From Mycobacterium lentiflavum (lineage in GTDB: Bacteria; Actinomycetota; Actinomycetes; Mycobacteriales; Mycobacteriaceae), in the NCBI RefSeq assembly GCF_022374895.2, contig NZ_CP092423.2, forward strand, positions 2,542,001 to 2,606,000: a stretch of 64,000 nt of DNA, given 5' to 3'. The translations under genes and the position numbers were made by a program. Positions 45,375 to 53,905 of this stretch are shown piece by piece. The notes beneath the pieces are model-generated. The model had not been told where the DNA came from and did no database searches. It saw only the letters and a list, made by a program, of their open reading frames with translations. How positions within the stretch are numbered: the first letter of the stretch is position 1; each line of letters begins with the position of its first letter.

Positions 45375-46239
45375 CCGCATCGGCGCGCAACCGCACCAAG
45401 CGCGTGGTGCTGGTCTCGTCGAGTTCGACGAGCTCGGAGCGGGACCTCAGGAAATCGCTGAATGATTTGAAGCCCAGCGACTTCTCGCTGAACGATGGAT
45501 CCATGCGCTTCATCTGGGCTTTGACCGCTGAGTTGTGCAGCCACTCGGTGTCGTCCTTCTCCAGCCCGATACGCAGCGCGCGCTCGAGCAACCCGGTGGC
45601 GGCGGCCTGCGCATCGCCCGGTGCGTCGTCGGCCTCTGCAGCGGTGCTCTGCCGCCGGCCGCGTTTCTTGGGATCGGTGGATTGCACTGCGGCAGTGGGT
45701 ATCCCGGGCAGCGCATCGTAGGTGACGAACTCGTCGCAGGCCGCGGCCAGGGACCGGCTGCTGGCACCGGCCACACCGATGCCCACGACGTATCTGCCGA
45801 GCCGCTTGCACCGCTGCGCCAACGCGATGTAGTCCGAATCGCCACCCACGATCACCACGTGGGTCAGATCGGGCAACCGGAACATATCCTCGACCGCGTC
45901 GACGGCTAACCGGATATCCGCACCGTTTTTTCCGTAAGCAGCGGCCGGGAAGAGTTGTACGAGATCGACCGCGCGGCCCACGAGCTGGCCGTGGTAGGCC
46001 GCGTTGACGTCCGCGGACCAGTCCGCGTAGGCGCGGGTGAGCACGAGGGTGCCGAACGACGACGCGAAGTCGATGATGGCGCCGACGTCGACGGTCGCCG
46101 ACTGCAGCCGGTCCGCCTCGAGCCCCTTGGCCTTGTCCTTCTGGAAGGAGTTGCGCCCGTGCACCTGGTCGTAGCGGGAGATGACGATGTTGTCGAAGTC
46201 GAGGTAGACGGCGACGCGGGTGGTGGTGGATTCGGTCAT
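45367..46239 (-). CDS. NYN (PIN-like) domain protein with C-terminal LOTUS-like domain
   Basis: A 290-residue protein. The N-terminal NYN domain has the Asp set of PIN-like RNases: VAVYLDFDNIVIS, ADIRLAVDAVEDM and VIVGGDSDYIALAQRCKRLGR. The C-terminal ~75 residues (LERALRIGLEKDDTEWLHNSAVKAQMKRMDPSFSE onward) look like an OST-HTH/LOTUS RNA-binding domain. Such proteins are likely RNA-processing or regulatory nucleases; the target is unknown. It sits between two paralogous desaturase genes on the opposite strand and overlaps the end of the first. Confidence 0.88.
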   Translation of the reverse strand: MTESTTTRVAVYLDFDNIVISRYDQVHGRNSFQKDKAKGLEADRLQSATVDVGAIIDFASSFGTLVLTRAYADWSADVNAAYHGQLVGRAVDLVQLFPAAAYGKNGADIRLAVDAVEDMFRLPDLTHVVIVGGDSDYIALAQRCKRLGRYVVGIGVAGASSRSLAAACDEFVTYDALPGIPTAAVQSTDPKKRGRRQSTAAEADDAPGDAQAAATGLLERALRIGLEKDDTEWLHNSAVKAQMKRMDPSFSEKSLGFKSFSDFLRSRSELVELDETSTTRLVRLRADAVT

Positions 46240-46776
46240 CCGGCGTTCACCCCCTGGACTATCGGGGCCAGCGTTTGGAGAACAGCCATCCGGTCATGGT
46301 GCGCCACCGGGTCCAACGCATCAAGCCCCGGTGCGGCAGTAACGACGGCGCACCCGGTTGTGGGTGTAGCGTGTTAGTTGTTGAGACTTTCAACCAAACC
46401 CACGTCGTTTTGGTTTTCGGGGTCCTTCTCTTCTTCGCCGGCCCGCTACTGGCATCGGTGGAACTGATGGGGCCCGCGGTGGGCGACCGCCGCCACTACT
46501 GCTAAGGAGCCAGAGCTACTCGGCGCGGCTGCCCGGCCAGGTCAGCCGCGGCTCCGGTTGCGACAAACTTCGCTTCGTTGGGTAACCTCCCGGCCAGGCC
46601 CACTTCACCAAGGCTACAAATAACATTGGTGTGCAAAGCAATTGGGTGCAGACAACCACCCAGCCAGCTATCGCAGGTAAACCCGTCGCGCCCGCGGCCT
46701 CGGTTGCCGACAGGCGCCCGGCGACGGCTCCGCGATACGGGCTGCGGTGAAACTCTGCCCTACGAAAGGACAAACC
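46240..46776. other. 537-base region upstream of the second desaturase, no firm gene
   Basis: It contains the doubtful 44-codon ORF listed separately and a clear GAAAGGAC ribosome site before the desaturase ATG. The rest shows only unsupported frames; it probably holds the promoters of the divergent NYN and desaturase genes. Confidence 0.5.
46371..46505 (+). CDS. Doubtful 44-residue hydrophobic peptide
   Basis: A GTG-started frame whose product has a hydrophobic core (HVVLVFGVLLFFAGPLLAS) and a short charged tail ending HYC, like a small membrane or secreted peptide. There is no good ribosome site and no family match that I know, so it may be chance. Confidence 0.2.
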   Translation: MLVVETFNQTHVVLVFGVLLFFAGPLLASVELMGPAVGDRRHYC

Positions 46777-48099
46777 ATGGCAATCAGTAACATTGCCGCC
46801 TTCGCTCACCTGACCGAGCCCGACATCGAGGCGTTGGCCGCCGAGCTGGATTCGATCCGCGTGGACGTCGAGGAATCCCTCGGTGAGCGCGACGCGCGTT
46901 ACATCCGTCGCACCATCGCCGCGCAACGTGGCCTTGAGGGGGCGGGCCGGATCCTGCTGGCCGCTAGTTCGAAACGCTGGGCGTGGTGGGCGGGAACGGT
47001 GACCCTGGCACTGGCCAAGATCGTCGAGAACATGGAGATCGGCCACAACGTCATGCACGGCCAATGGAACTGGATGAACGACCCCGAGATCCATTCCTCA
47101 ACGTGGGAGTGGGACATGACTGGAGTGTCAAAACACTGGCGGTCGACCCACAACTTCCAGCATCACAAATACACCAACATCGTCGGAATGGACGACGACA
47201 TCGGCTACGCCATCCTCCGGGTTACTCGTGACCAGCCGTGGAAGCCGTTCAACGCCGGCAATCTGCTGTTCAACGCCATCCTGGCGTTGAGCTTCGAGTG
47301 GGGAATTGGCTTCCAGCCCATCGAATTAGGCAAGATCCTCAAGCCCGGCGCGGACCGCGAGACTACCCTGCGGCAGGTGCGCGAGTTGGCGGTCAAGGCG
47401 GGACGCCAGGCGGTCAAGGACTACGTCGGGTTCCCGGGTCTCACCTCGCTGTCGCCCGCCGCGAGCTACAAATCCACGCTCACGGCGAATCTCACGGCCA
47501 ACGTGGTCCGCAACGTCTGGGCCGACACCGTGATCTTCTGTGGGCATTTCCCCGACGGCGCAGAGAAATTCACCAAGACCGACATGGTCGGCGAATCGAA
47601 AGGGCAGTGGTATCTGCGCCAGATGCTGGGCAGTGCCAATTTTGACGCCGGACCGACGCTGCGGTTCATGAGTGGGAATTTGTGCTACCAGATTGAGCAC
47701 CACCTGTACCCCGACCTGCCGAGTAACCGGTTGCACGGGATTTCGGTGCGAGTGCGCGCGTTGTGCGACAAGTACGACTTGCCTTACACCACAGGCTCAT
47801 TCCTGGTGCAGTGCGGCAAGACGTGGCGCACCATCGCCAAACTCTCACTGCCGGACCGCTACCTGCGCGATACTGCTGACGACGCAGCGGAGACGCGCAG
47901 CGAGCGGATGTTTGCCGCGCTGACGCCCGGTTTCGCCGGGACCGACCCGGCGACAGGTCGTCACCGTGGCCTCAAGACAGCGATCGCGGCCGTCCGACGA
48001 TGGCGTCGAGATGCGGTATTGCAAAAGCCCCCGGGGCCGACGGTTGCTCGTCGCCGAACTGCGACGACATCCACTCCGCCCCAGGGGATTTCGTACTAA
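46777..48099 (+). CDS. Membrane fatty-acid desaturase, copy 2
   Basis: A 440-residue paralogue of the desaturase at 44172, with GHNVMHGQW, HNFQHHKYTN and CYQIEHHLYPD His boxes intact. Identity between the two is high around NDPEIHS(A/S)TWEWDM and PYTTG. The C-terminus is about 40 residues longer, basic and Pro/Thr-rich. The ATG has GAAAGGAC nine bases upstream. It ends five bases from the convergent cold-shock gene. Two adjacent desaturases might act at different positions on the acyl chain or under different conditions. Confidence 0.94.
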   Translation: MAISNIAAFAHLTEPDIEALAAELDSIRVDVEESLGERDARYIRRTIAAQRGLEGAGRILLAASSKRWAWWAGTVTLALAKIVENMEIGHNVMHGQWNWMNDPEIHSSTWEWDMTGVSKHWRSTHNFQHHKYTNIVGMDDDIGYAILRVTRDQPWKPFNAGNLLFNAILALSFEWGIGFQPIELGKILKPGADRETTLRQVRELAVKAGRQAVKDYVGFPGLTSLSPAASYKSTLTANLTANVVRNVWADTVIFCGHFPDGAEKFTKTDMVGESKGQWYLRQMLGSANFDAGPTLRFMSGNLCYQIEHHLYPDLPSNRLHGISVRVRALCDKYDLPYTTGSFLVQCGKTWRTIAKLSLPDRYLRDTADDAAETRSERMFAALTPGFAGTDPATGRHRGLKTAIAAVRRWRRDAVLQKPPGPTVARRRTATTSTPPQGISY

Positions 48100-48103
48100 A
48101 AGG

Positions 48104-48307
48104 CTAGACGATGGTCACTTGCACGGCCTGGGGGCCTTTGGGTCCCTGGTTGATTTCGAACTGCACTCGCTGATTCTCTTCAAGGGAGCGAAAACCGCTG
48201 CCTTGGATCTCCGAGTGGTGGACGAACACATCCTTTGCGCCGTCATCAGGGGCGATGAAGCCAAAGCCCTTGTCGTTGTTGAACCATTTCACAGTTCCCT
48301 GTGTCAT
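48104..48307 (-). CDS. Cold-shock protein, CspA family
   Basis: A 67-residue single cold-shock domain with RNP1 (KGFGFI) and RNP2 (VFVHHS) motifs, starting [18 protein letters not shown]. It binds single-stranded RNA/DNA as a chaperone. An AGAGAAAAGA purine run just before the ATG is the ribosome site. The long T/purine-rich leader (ttttctctctctttttcaac on the plus strand) is unusual for this GC-rich genome and may be a cold-responsive 5' leader. It is followed upstream by a 44-residue basic protein gene on the same strand. Confidence 0.95.
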   Translation of the reverse strand: MTQGTVKWFNNDKGFGFIAPDDGAKDVFVHHSEIQGSGFRSLEENQRVQFEINQGPKGPQAVQVTIV

Positions 48308-48465
48308 TCTTTTCTCTCTCTTTTTCAACTAGATGCAATTCGGATGCACCTAAGATTCTGACCCGACCGCGGTGTGCCCAAAGGCACCGCCGCACGTCAA
48401 CGACGTTAGGTCGGAGGATTTCGCCGGGCCTGCACGATGTGGCTGGATTTCGACGGGCTATCGAC

Positions 48466-48600
48466 TCAACGCTTCTTGGTCGGCGCCAACACCTCAGCCG
48501 CCGAAGTGTGGGCGACTTTGGCGCGCTTATCGGCGCGCTTCTCTTTCAGGGATTTACTCGATTTCTTCGTCATGGCTTGGCGGGGAGACTTGTCGGTCAT
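48466..48600 (-). CDS. Tiny basic conserved protein, 44 residues
   Basis: The product starts MTDKSPRQAMTKKSSKSLKE and ends APTKKR; 13 of 44 residues are Lys or Arg. I recall very similar small proteins in other mycobacteria, annotated as hypothetical. GAAGGG precedes the ATG by five bases. A nucleic-acid-binding role next to the cold-shock gene is plausible but unproven. An open frame extending upstream to 48807 lacks protein-like character. Confidence 0.75.
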   Translation of the reverse strand: MTDKSPRQAMTKKSSKSLKEKRADKRAKVAHTSAAEVLAPTKKR

Positions 48601-48697
48601 CACGGCCCTTCGATGGGGGCCTGTGTGGTCCCGATTTGTTGAGTGTACGCCCCGTTGCGAGGTTGACGTAACGGCTTTGGTGCCGCATCGGCCTGTC

Positions 48698-49270
48698 TCA
48701 GCGCCCCGGCGTCCAATCCACACCGCACCCGAGGGCGGGCGCGGGTTCCAACGCACGACCGAAATCGGGTGCCCGTTGGCGGACCATTTGCCGCAACACG
48801 CTGGCATTCATCGGTTGTGCCGACGCGGTGACCTCGCCGAGAAGGTGCTTCACTTCGTCGGCGGAACTGGCCGGCGACAGCACGAACAGCACGGCGTCGC
48901 GAGACCTGGCGCCCTTCAGGTAGATGGTGTCGCTGAAGACCATCCGATAGGGGTCAAGTGAGACCATCTCATTGCGGCGGAGAACCCGCGACGGGGCGGG
49001 CAACCATGCGGTTGGGTCGTAAACGACCCGGCGCACCCGGCCCAGCCATAAGTTGAACACCGTTACGAGGTCGAGTAGCTCCACGCTCAGGTCCAAGCTT
49101 TTCGGCCACCACACGCCGTCCACTGCTGCCTGGCTGAGGTCGCGTTCACACAGCGTCAATCGGGTTGGGCTGGCGGGGGACGACGAAACGTGCGCCACAG
49201 TGACGCTCCCGTCTAACAATTTCTGCCATCGCAGACGGCTACCGAAGGAAGCGGTACTCGACAAACCCAC
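48698..49270 (-). CDS. DUF5994-type protein, copy A
   Basis: A 190-residue protein with the pattern seen in two neighbours: RLTLCERDLS...DGVWWPKSLDLSVELLDLVTVFNLWLGRVRRVVYD. I associate this with DUF5994, a mycobacterial family of unknown function. A TIYLKGARSRDAVLFVLSP segment follows and the C-terminus is variable. The start is uncertain; residues before about 25 may be untranslated. Confidence 0.7.
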   Translation of the reverse strand: MGLSSTASFGSRLRWQKLLDGSVTVAHVSSSPASPTRLTLCERDLSQAAVDGVWWPKSLDLSVELLDLVTVFNLWLGRVRRVVYDPTAWLPAPSRVLRRNEMVSLDPYRMVFSDTIYLKGARSRDAVLFVLSPASSADEVKHLLGEVTASAQPMNASVLRQMVRQRAPDFGRALEPAPALGCGVDWTPGR

Positions 49271-49623
49271 GACGGCAACAGCATAACTCCCCCGTCTGCA
49301 GGAACGACGCGCGAATCGCCGAACGGTGGTATTCGATGCGCGGTGCCGGTCGTCGCACGCTCAATCTTCGTGTGCGATAAGGGTGCGGCCTCTGCGTTGC
49401 GCTGGCGGTGTTTCCGAGCCCGAATTATCTCTCGAGGTCTTTCATACTTGACCGAAAACTACTCCGGTGCAGTGTAATTCGGCGCTGTCGACGAAGGTGT
49501 GTCGTGGTGGGAGGACTGCAGGCTTACGCATGACCAGATAATGGCGTAACGTCGTTACTGAGCTGTTTCGTTGTCGGCGCTACGGGCAATGCGATTCCTC
49601 CGTCGGCCCGACTCGCGGGCCGA
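49271..49623. other. 353-base divergent region, no gene seen
   Basis: Less GC-rich than its surroundings and without any supported frame. It should hold the promoters of the divergent DUF5994 genes. Confidence 0.5.
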
Positions 49624-50202
49624 TTGCTTCCAACCTCGAGGGGCCGCGGCATGAATCGCGCAGATGCATTGGTCGATGTTATTGCTTCTCAACAGAATTT
49701 AGCGGCGGATACCAGCGTATCCGCGGGTGTGCTAGAGGCGCGACACCCCGCCAGCCCCGTGCGGCTCACTCTTGCATCTGGGCTCGGGAACAAGATTGAT
49801 GGGGCGTGGTGGCCCCGTACCGGGCTGATCTCACGAGAGCTCCCGGAATTGGTCTCTGTTTTGGAGGCGCGGTTAGGCCAGGTGATCGATATCAATGTCA
49901 ACTGGCCATCGATACAACGCCAGCCGGATCTGAATTGGGCCTGGTGGCAGGGTATCCACCCGCACGTGATGACAGTTTTTGGCCACGATGCACGGGCAAA
50001 GATTCTGATCGTTCCCTACCGAACCGGCACGGCACTCGCGGTGATGCTCTTGCGCCGGTCTGCGGGCCTGTCCGTCTTGTCGGTGCATCGTGATTCCCGG
50101 GCGTTCGCGACCGCCGACTCCATCCTCCGCGCCGCCCGCGGCGAGCGAGTGTTTGAAATCCGTCGCACCCGGCGTGCTGAGGTTAAGAGCGAATTGGGTT
50201 GA
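49624..50202 (+). CDS. DUF5994-type protein, copy B
   Basis: A 192-residue protein with the shared core SPVRLTLASG...IDGAWWPRTGLISRELPELVSVLEARLGQVIDINVNW, then a segment on metabolite or stress context unknown (GTALAVMLLRRSAGL). The better start is probably the ATG at MNRADALVD (49651). It is the only one of the three on the plus strand. Function unknown. Confidence 0.7.
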   Translation: MLPTSRGRGMNRADALVDVIASQQNLAADTSVSAGVLEARHPASPVRLTLASGLGNKIDGAWWPRTGLISRELPELVSVLEARLGQVIDINVNWPSIQRQPDLNWAWWQGIHPHVMTVFGHDARAKILIVPYRTGTALAVMLLRRSAGLSVLSVHRDSRAFATADSILRAARGERVFEIRRTRRAEVKSELG

Positions 50203-50231
50203 TTCCCAGTAATGTTGCCTGAGGGCTGCCG

Positions 50232-50681
50232 CTATGAGTGCACCTTCAGGAGGCTTTCGGTGGTCGAGATATTGCTTGGGGCGGCGGCGCTCATCATGAT
50301 GGCGTGCGCCTGGTTCGGGTCGGCATCCGGTGATACCACCAAGAGGGCGATTTTATTGCGATTGACCCCAATGACTTCGACGGTATTGATCGGGTGGCGG
50401 CGGTACCCATCGAGCCGTACCGTACGTCCGTCGGTCGTGAATTTTGCAGGCGACGTTGCCCATTCGTTCATGTTGTAGATCACGCGACCGATCGGCCCGA
50501 GTCGAACTGACAGCACGGAGAGCAGATCTGGCAACTCTGCGGTCAAGTCCGGACCATGTGGCCACCACGCCCCATCGACATACCCCTGGTGCGGCGCTTT
50601 GGGCTTGAGCTTCAGGCGCGGCGTATTCATCGGAGGAGTATGCCGGTGCCCGGTGTCGGTGTGGTCTCTTTTCAGCGTCAT
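50232..50681 (-). CDS. DUF5994-type protein, copy C
   Basis: A 149-residue protein with the same core: RLKLKPKAPHQGYVDGAWWP...DLTAELPDLLSVLSVRLGPIGRVIYNMNEW and then KIALLVVSPDADPNQAHAIM. It is convergent with copy B and ends 29 bases from it. GTG- or ATG-type starts at 50681 or at MNTPRLKLK are both possible. Function unknown. Confidence 0.7.
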   Translation of the reverse strand: MTLKRDHTDTGHRHTPPMNTPRLKLKPKAPHQGYVDGAWWPHGPDLTAELPDLLSVLSVRLGPIGRVIYNMNEWATSPAKFTTDGRTVRLDGYRRHPINTVEVIGVNRNKIALLVVSPDADPNQAHAIMMSAAAPSNISTTESLLKVHS

Positions 50682-50846
50682 CGTGACGCTCCCGTCTTGA
50701 CTGCGAAACCAGCCAAATCAATCGAATCCGCGATGACACGACTTTGGATAGCCACATGCGAGATATCGCAGACCACCCCTACACTACGCGCACCCGGCGA
50801 ACGCCGACGGCGAGCTAGGTTACCGGGATCAGCAGGCGGGGCGCGT

Positions 50847-51650
50847 TCAGCGGATGGAAACCAGTTGATCGATTGAATCCGCGGGCAAGGCGCCATCGCT
50901 CACCGCGGTCACCACCAGCTGGTTGAGTGTGATCGCGCCCTTGTGATTGTCGAGAAACGCGGTGTCGGAGGCATCACGACCCGTTGCGATGCGGACCAGG
51001 GTTTGCCGCGGCGCCAACAGCGTCGCATCGACTACCCGCCATTGCTGCTGGACGAAAGCCTCGGCCACCGCGTGAAAGTCCATGGGGGCCAGGCCGGGGG
51101 CATACACCGACACCAGGCGGGCGGGGACTTTCACCGCGCGAAGCAGCGCCACGACCAGATGCGCGAAGTCGCGGCACACACCTTTGCCGGCGAGCAGCGT
51201 CTCCACCGCCCCGTCGATCGGATCGCTGGAGCCGGGCACATAGTTCAGCCTGGTACCCACCCACGAGCTCACGTGCTCCAGCAGGGTTGCCGAATCGTGG
51301 TCGTTGCCGAATTCGGTTGCGGCAAAACCATAGAACTTATCAGCCTCGGCGTAGCGGCTGGGCCGCAGATACATCGACTGGTCGTAATCGGTCACCGGAG
51401 CGGGATCAGTCTGGCCCACCACGGTGGCCGCGTAGTCGACCTTCAGCGTCCCGACCCCGGCATCGAACTTGTGGATACGGTTACCGTGCACACCGCTGAT
51501 TTCCAACGGGTGGACCTGCTGGCCGTTCAAGACGAAGCGCAGCGACTCGAAGACATCCGCGCCTGGATGCGGTGCAACAGCGATTTGAAACTCCAACGTC
51601 GTGGCCGCGGTGATTTCGACTTCGAGCTCCACGCCCACTTCTCGTCTCAT
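50847..51650 (-). CDS. Transglutaminase-like cysteine peptidase-fold protein
   Basis: A 267-residue cytoplasmic protein. The N-terminal beta domain (MRREVGVELEVEITAATTLEFQ) is followed by a transglutaminase core with the Cys-His-Asp triad in AGKGVCRDFAHLVVALLRA, GLAPMDFHAVAEAF and WRVVDATLLAPR. Such proteins are probable proteases or amidases; substrate unknown. In some actinobacteria they occur with proteins of the DUF403/circularly permuted ATP-grasp set, which are absent here. I chose the ATG at 51650 over one 12 codons upstream because MRREVGVELEVE is the conserved start I recall. Confidence 0.88.
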   Translation of the reverse strand: MRREVGVELEVEITAATTLEFQIAVAPHPGADVFESLRFVLNGQQVHPLEISGVHGNRIHKFDAGVGTLKVDYAATVVGQTDPAPVTDYDQSMYLRPSRYAEADKFYGFAATEFGNDHDSATLLEHVSSWVGTRLNYVPGSSDPIDGAVETLLAGKGVCRDFAHLVVALLRAVKVPARLVSVYAPGLAPMDFHAVAEAFVQQQWRVVDATLLAPRQTLVRIATGRDASDTAFLDNHKGAITLNQLVVTAVSDGALPADSIDQLVSIR

Positions 51651-51741
51651 AACGCCATACTGCGCCAGTGGCCCCGGATACGCCAACCGCAGGACCGGCC
51701 CTCGTGACTACCCAAGCGCTATTAGCCTGTGCCGCAACGTT

Positions 51742-53445
51742 TTAGCTGGGAACCTTAGTTGCCATCTCGTTGGCGATCTGCCTGGCCTGGTTGATCAGTC
51801 CGGGTGCACAGCCGTTGACGTCGAAGACCACATTGGACACCGCGGACAGAACATGCTGACATACCACGGGGCTGTTGGCCAACGTGTGCTGCAGGGCGAT
51901 ATTCGGCGGATTCCCGCTGATCTCTCGGAATGTCCACTCGGAGGTGGTTCCCTTGTTGACTTGAGTGACGGTTCTCCCGGCGCAATTCCGCCATTGCTCC
52001 GCCTGGGCGGTCACGAACGCCTGAGCCTGGTTTGCGGATGCGAAGATCACCGCACCCTGCACCACCACGTAGCCGGGGTTGCTCTGCGGCTTCTCCATCA
52101 ACTGGGCCAGCATCGCGGTGTAGCCACTGCTCTTGTAGGTCTTGGTCTGGAAGCCGATCAGCGCTCCCAGGCACCTGTCGTCGGACAAGGTGTTGTCGGG
52201 GCCGGGATCTGTCATGTCCGTGGTGGAGTGATCGACGACGATGCCGGTGGTGCTGAGCAGAGTGTTGACCAGATCCGGTGACGCCAGCACCGAATTCAGT
52301 TGCGCGGGAGTCACTGTCGGTGCGGCGCCACGAGACGGGGTGCTGCTGCTGCTGGTCGCCGGGGCCCCGGTGGTGATGTCGGGTTGCGATGCGCCGGATT
52401 TGCGCACGGCCGCCCAGATCCCGGTGCCGGCGACGGCCGCGACGACGACCGCGATGGCGCCGATCATCAGCCCCAGCCGGCGCTTGGGTGGTGGAGGCGG
52501 CGTCCAGGGTGGCGGGTTGGTGACCCAGGCCGGCGGGACGGGTGCCGGTTGGGTCCAGGGCTGCGGCGGTGGGGCGAAGTGCCGGCTGTGGTGAATCAGG
52601 TCGGTCGCCCGGTCCTGGTCGGGGGTGCTGAGCGCGTGCAGGGCCGCCTGCGCAAGATCGCCCGCGGTGGCGTAGCGGTCGTTGGGGTTTTTCGCCATCC
52701 CGCGGGCGATGACCGCGTCGAATGCCGCCGGGATCGCGGGATTACGCTGGCTGGGCCGCGGGATCGGCTCCATCATGTGCGCGGCCATCAGGCTGCTGAG
52801 GCTGTCGGTCTGGAAAGGTGTTGCACCCGTGAGGCATTCATACAGCAGGCACGCCAGCGCGTAGATGTCGACGCGGTAGGTGGGGTCCTGCTTGCCGAAT
52901 CGCTCCGGCGCCATGTAGTTCCAACTGCCCACGGCGGCACCGGTTTTGGTCACCCGCTGGTCGGTGGCCGCGGCGGCGATGCCGAAGTCGACCAGGTAGG
53001 CGAAGTCGCCCTCGGTGAGCAGGATGTTCTCCGGTTTGATGTCGCGATGGATGACGCCGGCGCGGTGGGCGGCGTCGAGCGCGGACGCGATCTGCTCGAC
53101 GATGGCGACCGCGCGCGGCGGGGGCAGCGGTCCGCTGCGCAGCACCGAGCCGACGTCCTTGCCCTCGATGAAGCGCATGTCGATGAACAGCTGGCCGTCG
53201 ATTTCGCCGTAATCGTGGATGGGCACGATGTGTGGTTCGGCCAGCCGGCCGGCGGTCTGCGCTTCCCGCTGCATGCGGCGGCGAAAGACGTCGTCGGAAC
53301 CGACCTGCTCGGACACCAGCTTGAGCGCCACCACGCGGTCTTTGACGGAGTCGTAAGCCTCGTAGACCTCGCCCATCCCGCCGCGGCCCAGCAGTCGGCG
53401 CAGCTGGTAGTGCCCGAACCGGCTCCCAACGCGCGTTTCACTCAT
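51742..53445 (-). CDS. Receptor Ser/Thr kinase with PknH-type outer domain
   Basis: A 567-residue kinase. Residues 10-270 form the kinase domain (LGRGGMGEVYEAYD, Lys in VVALKLVSE, HRDIKPENI, DFGIAAA, GSWNYMAPERF). A Pro-rich linker and a TM helix (about 321-345) precede an outer domain matching the PknH sensor fold: GYTAMLAQLMEKP, WRNCAGRTVTQVNKGTTSEWTF and conserved Cys that form disulfides. In M. tuberculosis PknH senses cell-wall or nitric-oxide cues and phosphorylates EmbR; no embR is adjacent. The ATG is followed downstream on the same transcript by nothing before the transglutaminase-like gene 91 bases away. Confidence 0.94.
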   Translation of the reverse strand: MSETRVGSRFGHYQLRRLLGRGGMGEVYEAYDSVKDRVVALKLVSEQVGSDDVFRRRMQREAQTAGRLAEPHIVPIHDYGEIDGQLFIDMRFIEGKDVGSVLRSGPLPPPRAVAIVEQIASALDAAHRAGVIHRDIKPENILLTEGDFAYLVDFGIAAAATDQRVTKTGAAVGSWNYMAPERFGKQDPTYRVDIYALACLLYECLTGATPFQTDSLSSLMAAHMMEPIPRPSQRNPAIPAAFDAVIARGMAKNPNDRYATAGDLAQAALHALSTPDQDRATDLIHHSRHFAPPPQPWTQPAPVPPAWVTNPPPWTPPPPPKRRLGLMIGAIAVVVAAVAGTGIWAAVRKSGASQPDITTGAPATSSSSTPSRGAAPTVTPAQLNSVLASPDLVNTLLSTTGIVVDHSTTDMTDPGPDNTLSDDRCLGALIGFQTKTYKSSGYTAMLAQLMEKPQSNPGYVVVQGAVIFASANQAQAFVTAQAEQWRNCAGRTVTQVNKGTTSEWTFREISGNPPNIALQHTLANSPVVCQHVLSAVSNVVFDVNGCAPGLINQARQIANEMATKVPS

Positions 53446-53473
53446 CGATGCCCCCCGGCGTCAAGCAACGGCC

Positions 53474-53722
53474 CTAACCCTCATCCGCGCGCATCGACTC
53501 GCGGATCTGCGCCAGCCGTTCGGCCGCGGCGCGCTGGCGCTCGTCGTACTGCTCGTCGGCGGAGCGACCCTCCGGGGATTCGGCGTCGAGTTCCGCGTCG
53601 CCCAGTGACGCCGCGTAGCGGGTTTCGATTTTCTCACGCACCGAGTCGAAAGTCGGTACACCCGCGCTGTCGTACCCGGGGTCGGGCGGGGCGGTACCGG
53701 GGTTTGCTGGTTCGTCGGGCAT
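53474..53722 (-). CDS. Small acidic hypothetical protein
   Basis: An 82-residue acidic protein starting MPDEPANPGTAPPDPGYDSA, with a helical second half (FDSVREKIETRYAASLG, DERQRAAAERLAQIRESM) that could be a coiled coil. I recall similar mycobacterial proteins without function. The start at 53722 was preferred to 53764, since the upstream codons look untranslated. It lies between the esterase block and the kinase, 28 bases before the kinase start. Confidence 0.7.
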   Translation of the reverse strand: MPDEPANPGTAPPDPGYDSAGVPTFDSVREKIETRYAASLGDAELDAESPEGRSADEQYDERQRAAAERLAQIRESMRADEG

Positions 53723-53732
53723 GGTTGTCACG

Positions 53733-53888
53733 CTACTGCCGGGTGGCTGCGTCCGGCCCCTCACGCTCGAGATAGCGCACCATCTGCTCCCAATAGACGA
53801 GCGACATCTGCAGCGCGGTAGCGATCGCCGCGGGCGCCAATCGACGGCGGCGGGCGGCTACCAGCGCGAACAGCGCCGCCCCGCGCAC
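53733..53888 (-). CDS. Probable 51-residue small protein
   Basis: A GTG-started frame giving RGAALFALVAARRRRLAPAA and then ATALQMSLVYWEQMVRYLER. It has an amphipathic helix and ends ten bases before the next small gene. It starts 17 bases after the esterase stop. The frame extends far upstream inside the esterase as a shadow, but this part lies outside it and has protein-like residue choice. A small membrane-associated peptide is possible. Confidence 0.45.
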   Translation of the reverse strand: MRGAALFALVAARRRRLAPAAIATALQMSLVYWEQMVRYLEREGPDAATRQ

Positions 53889-53905
53889 TGAATGCCATCC
53901 AGCGG

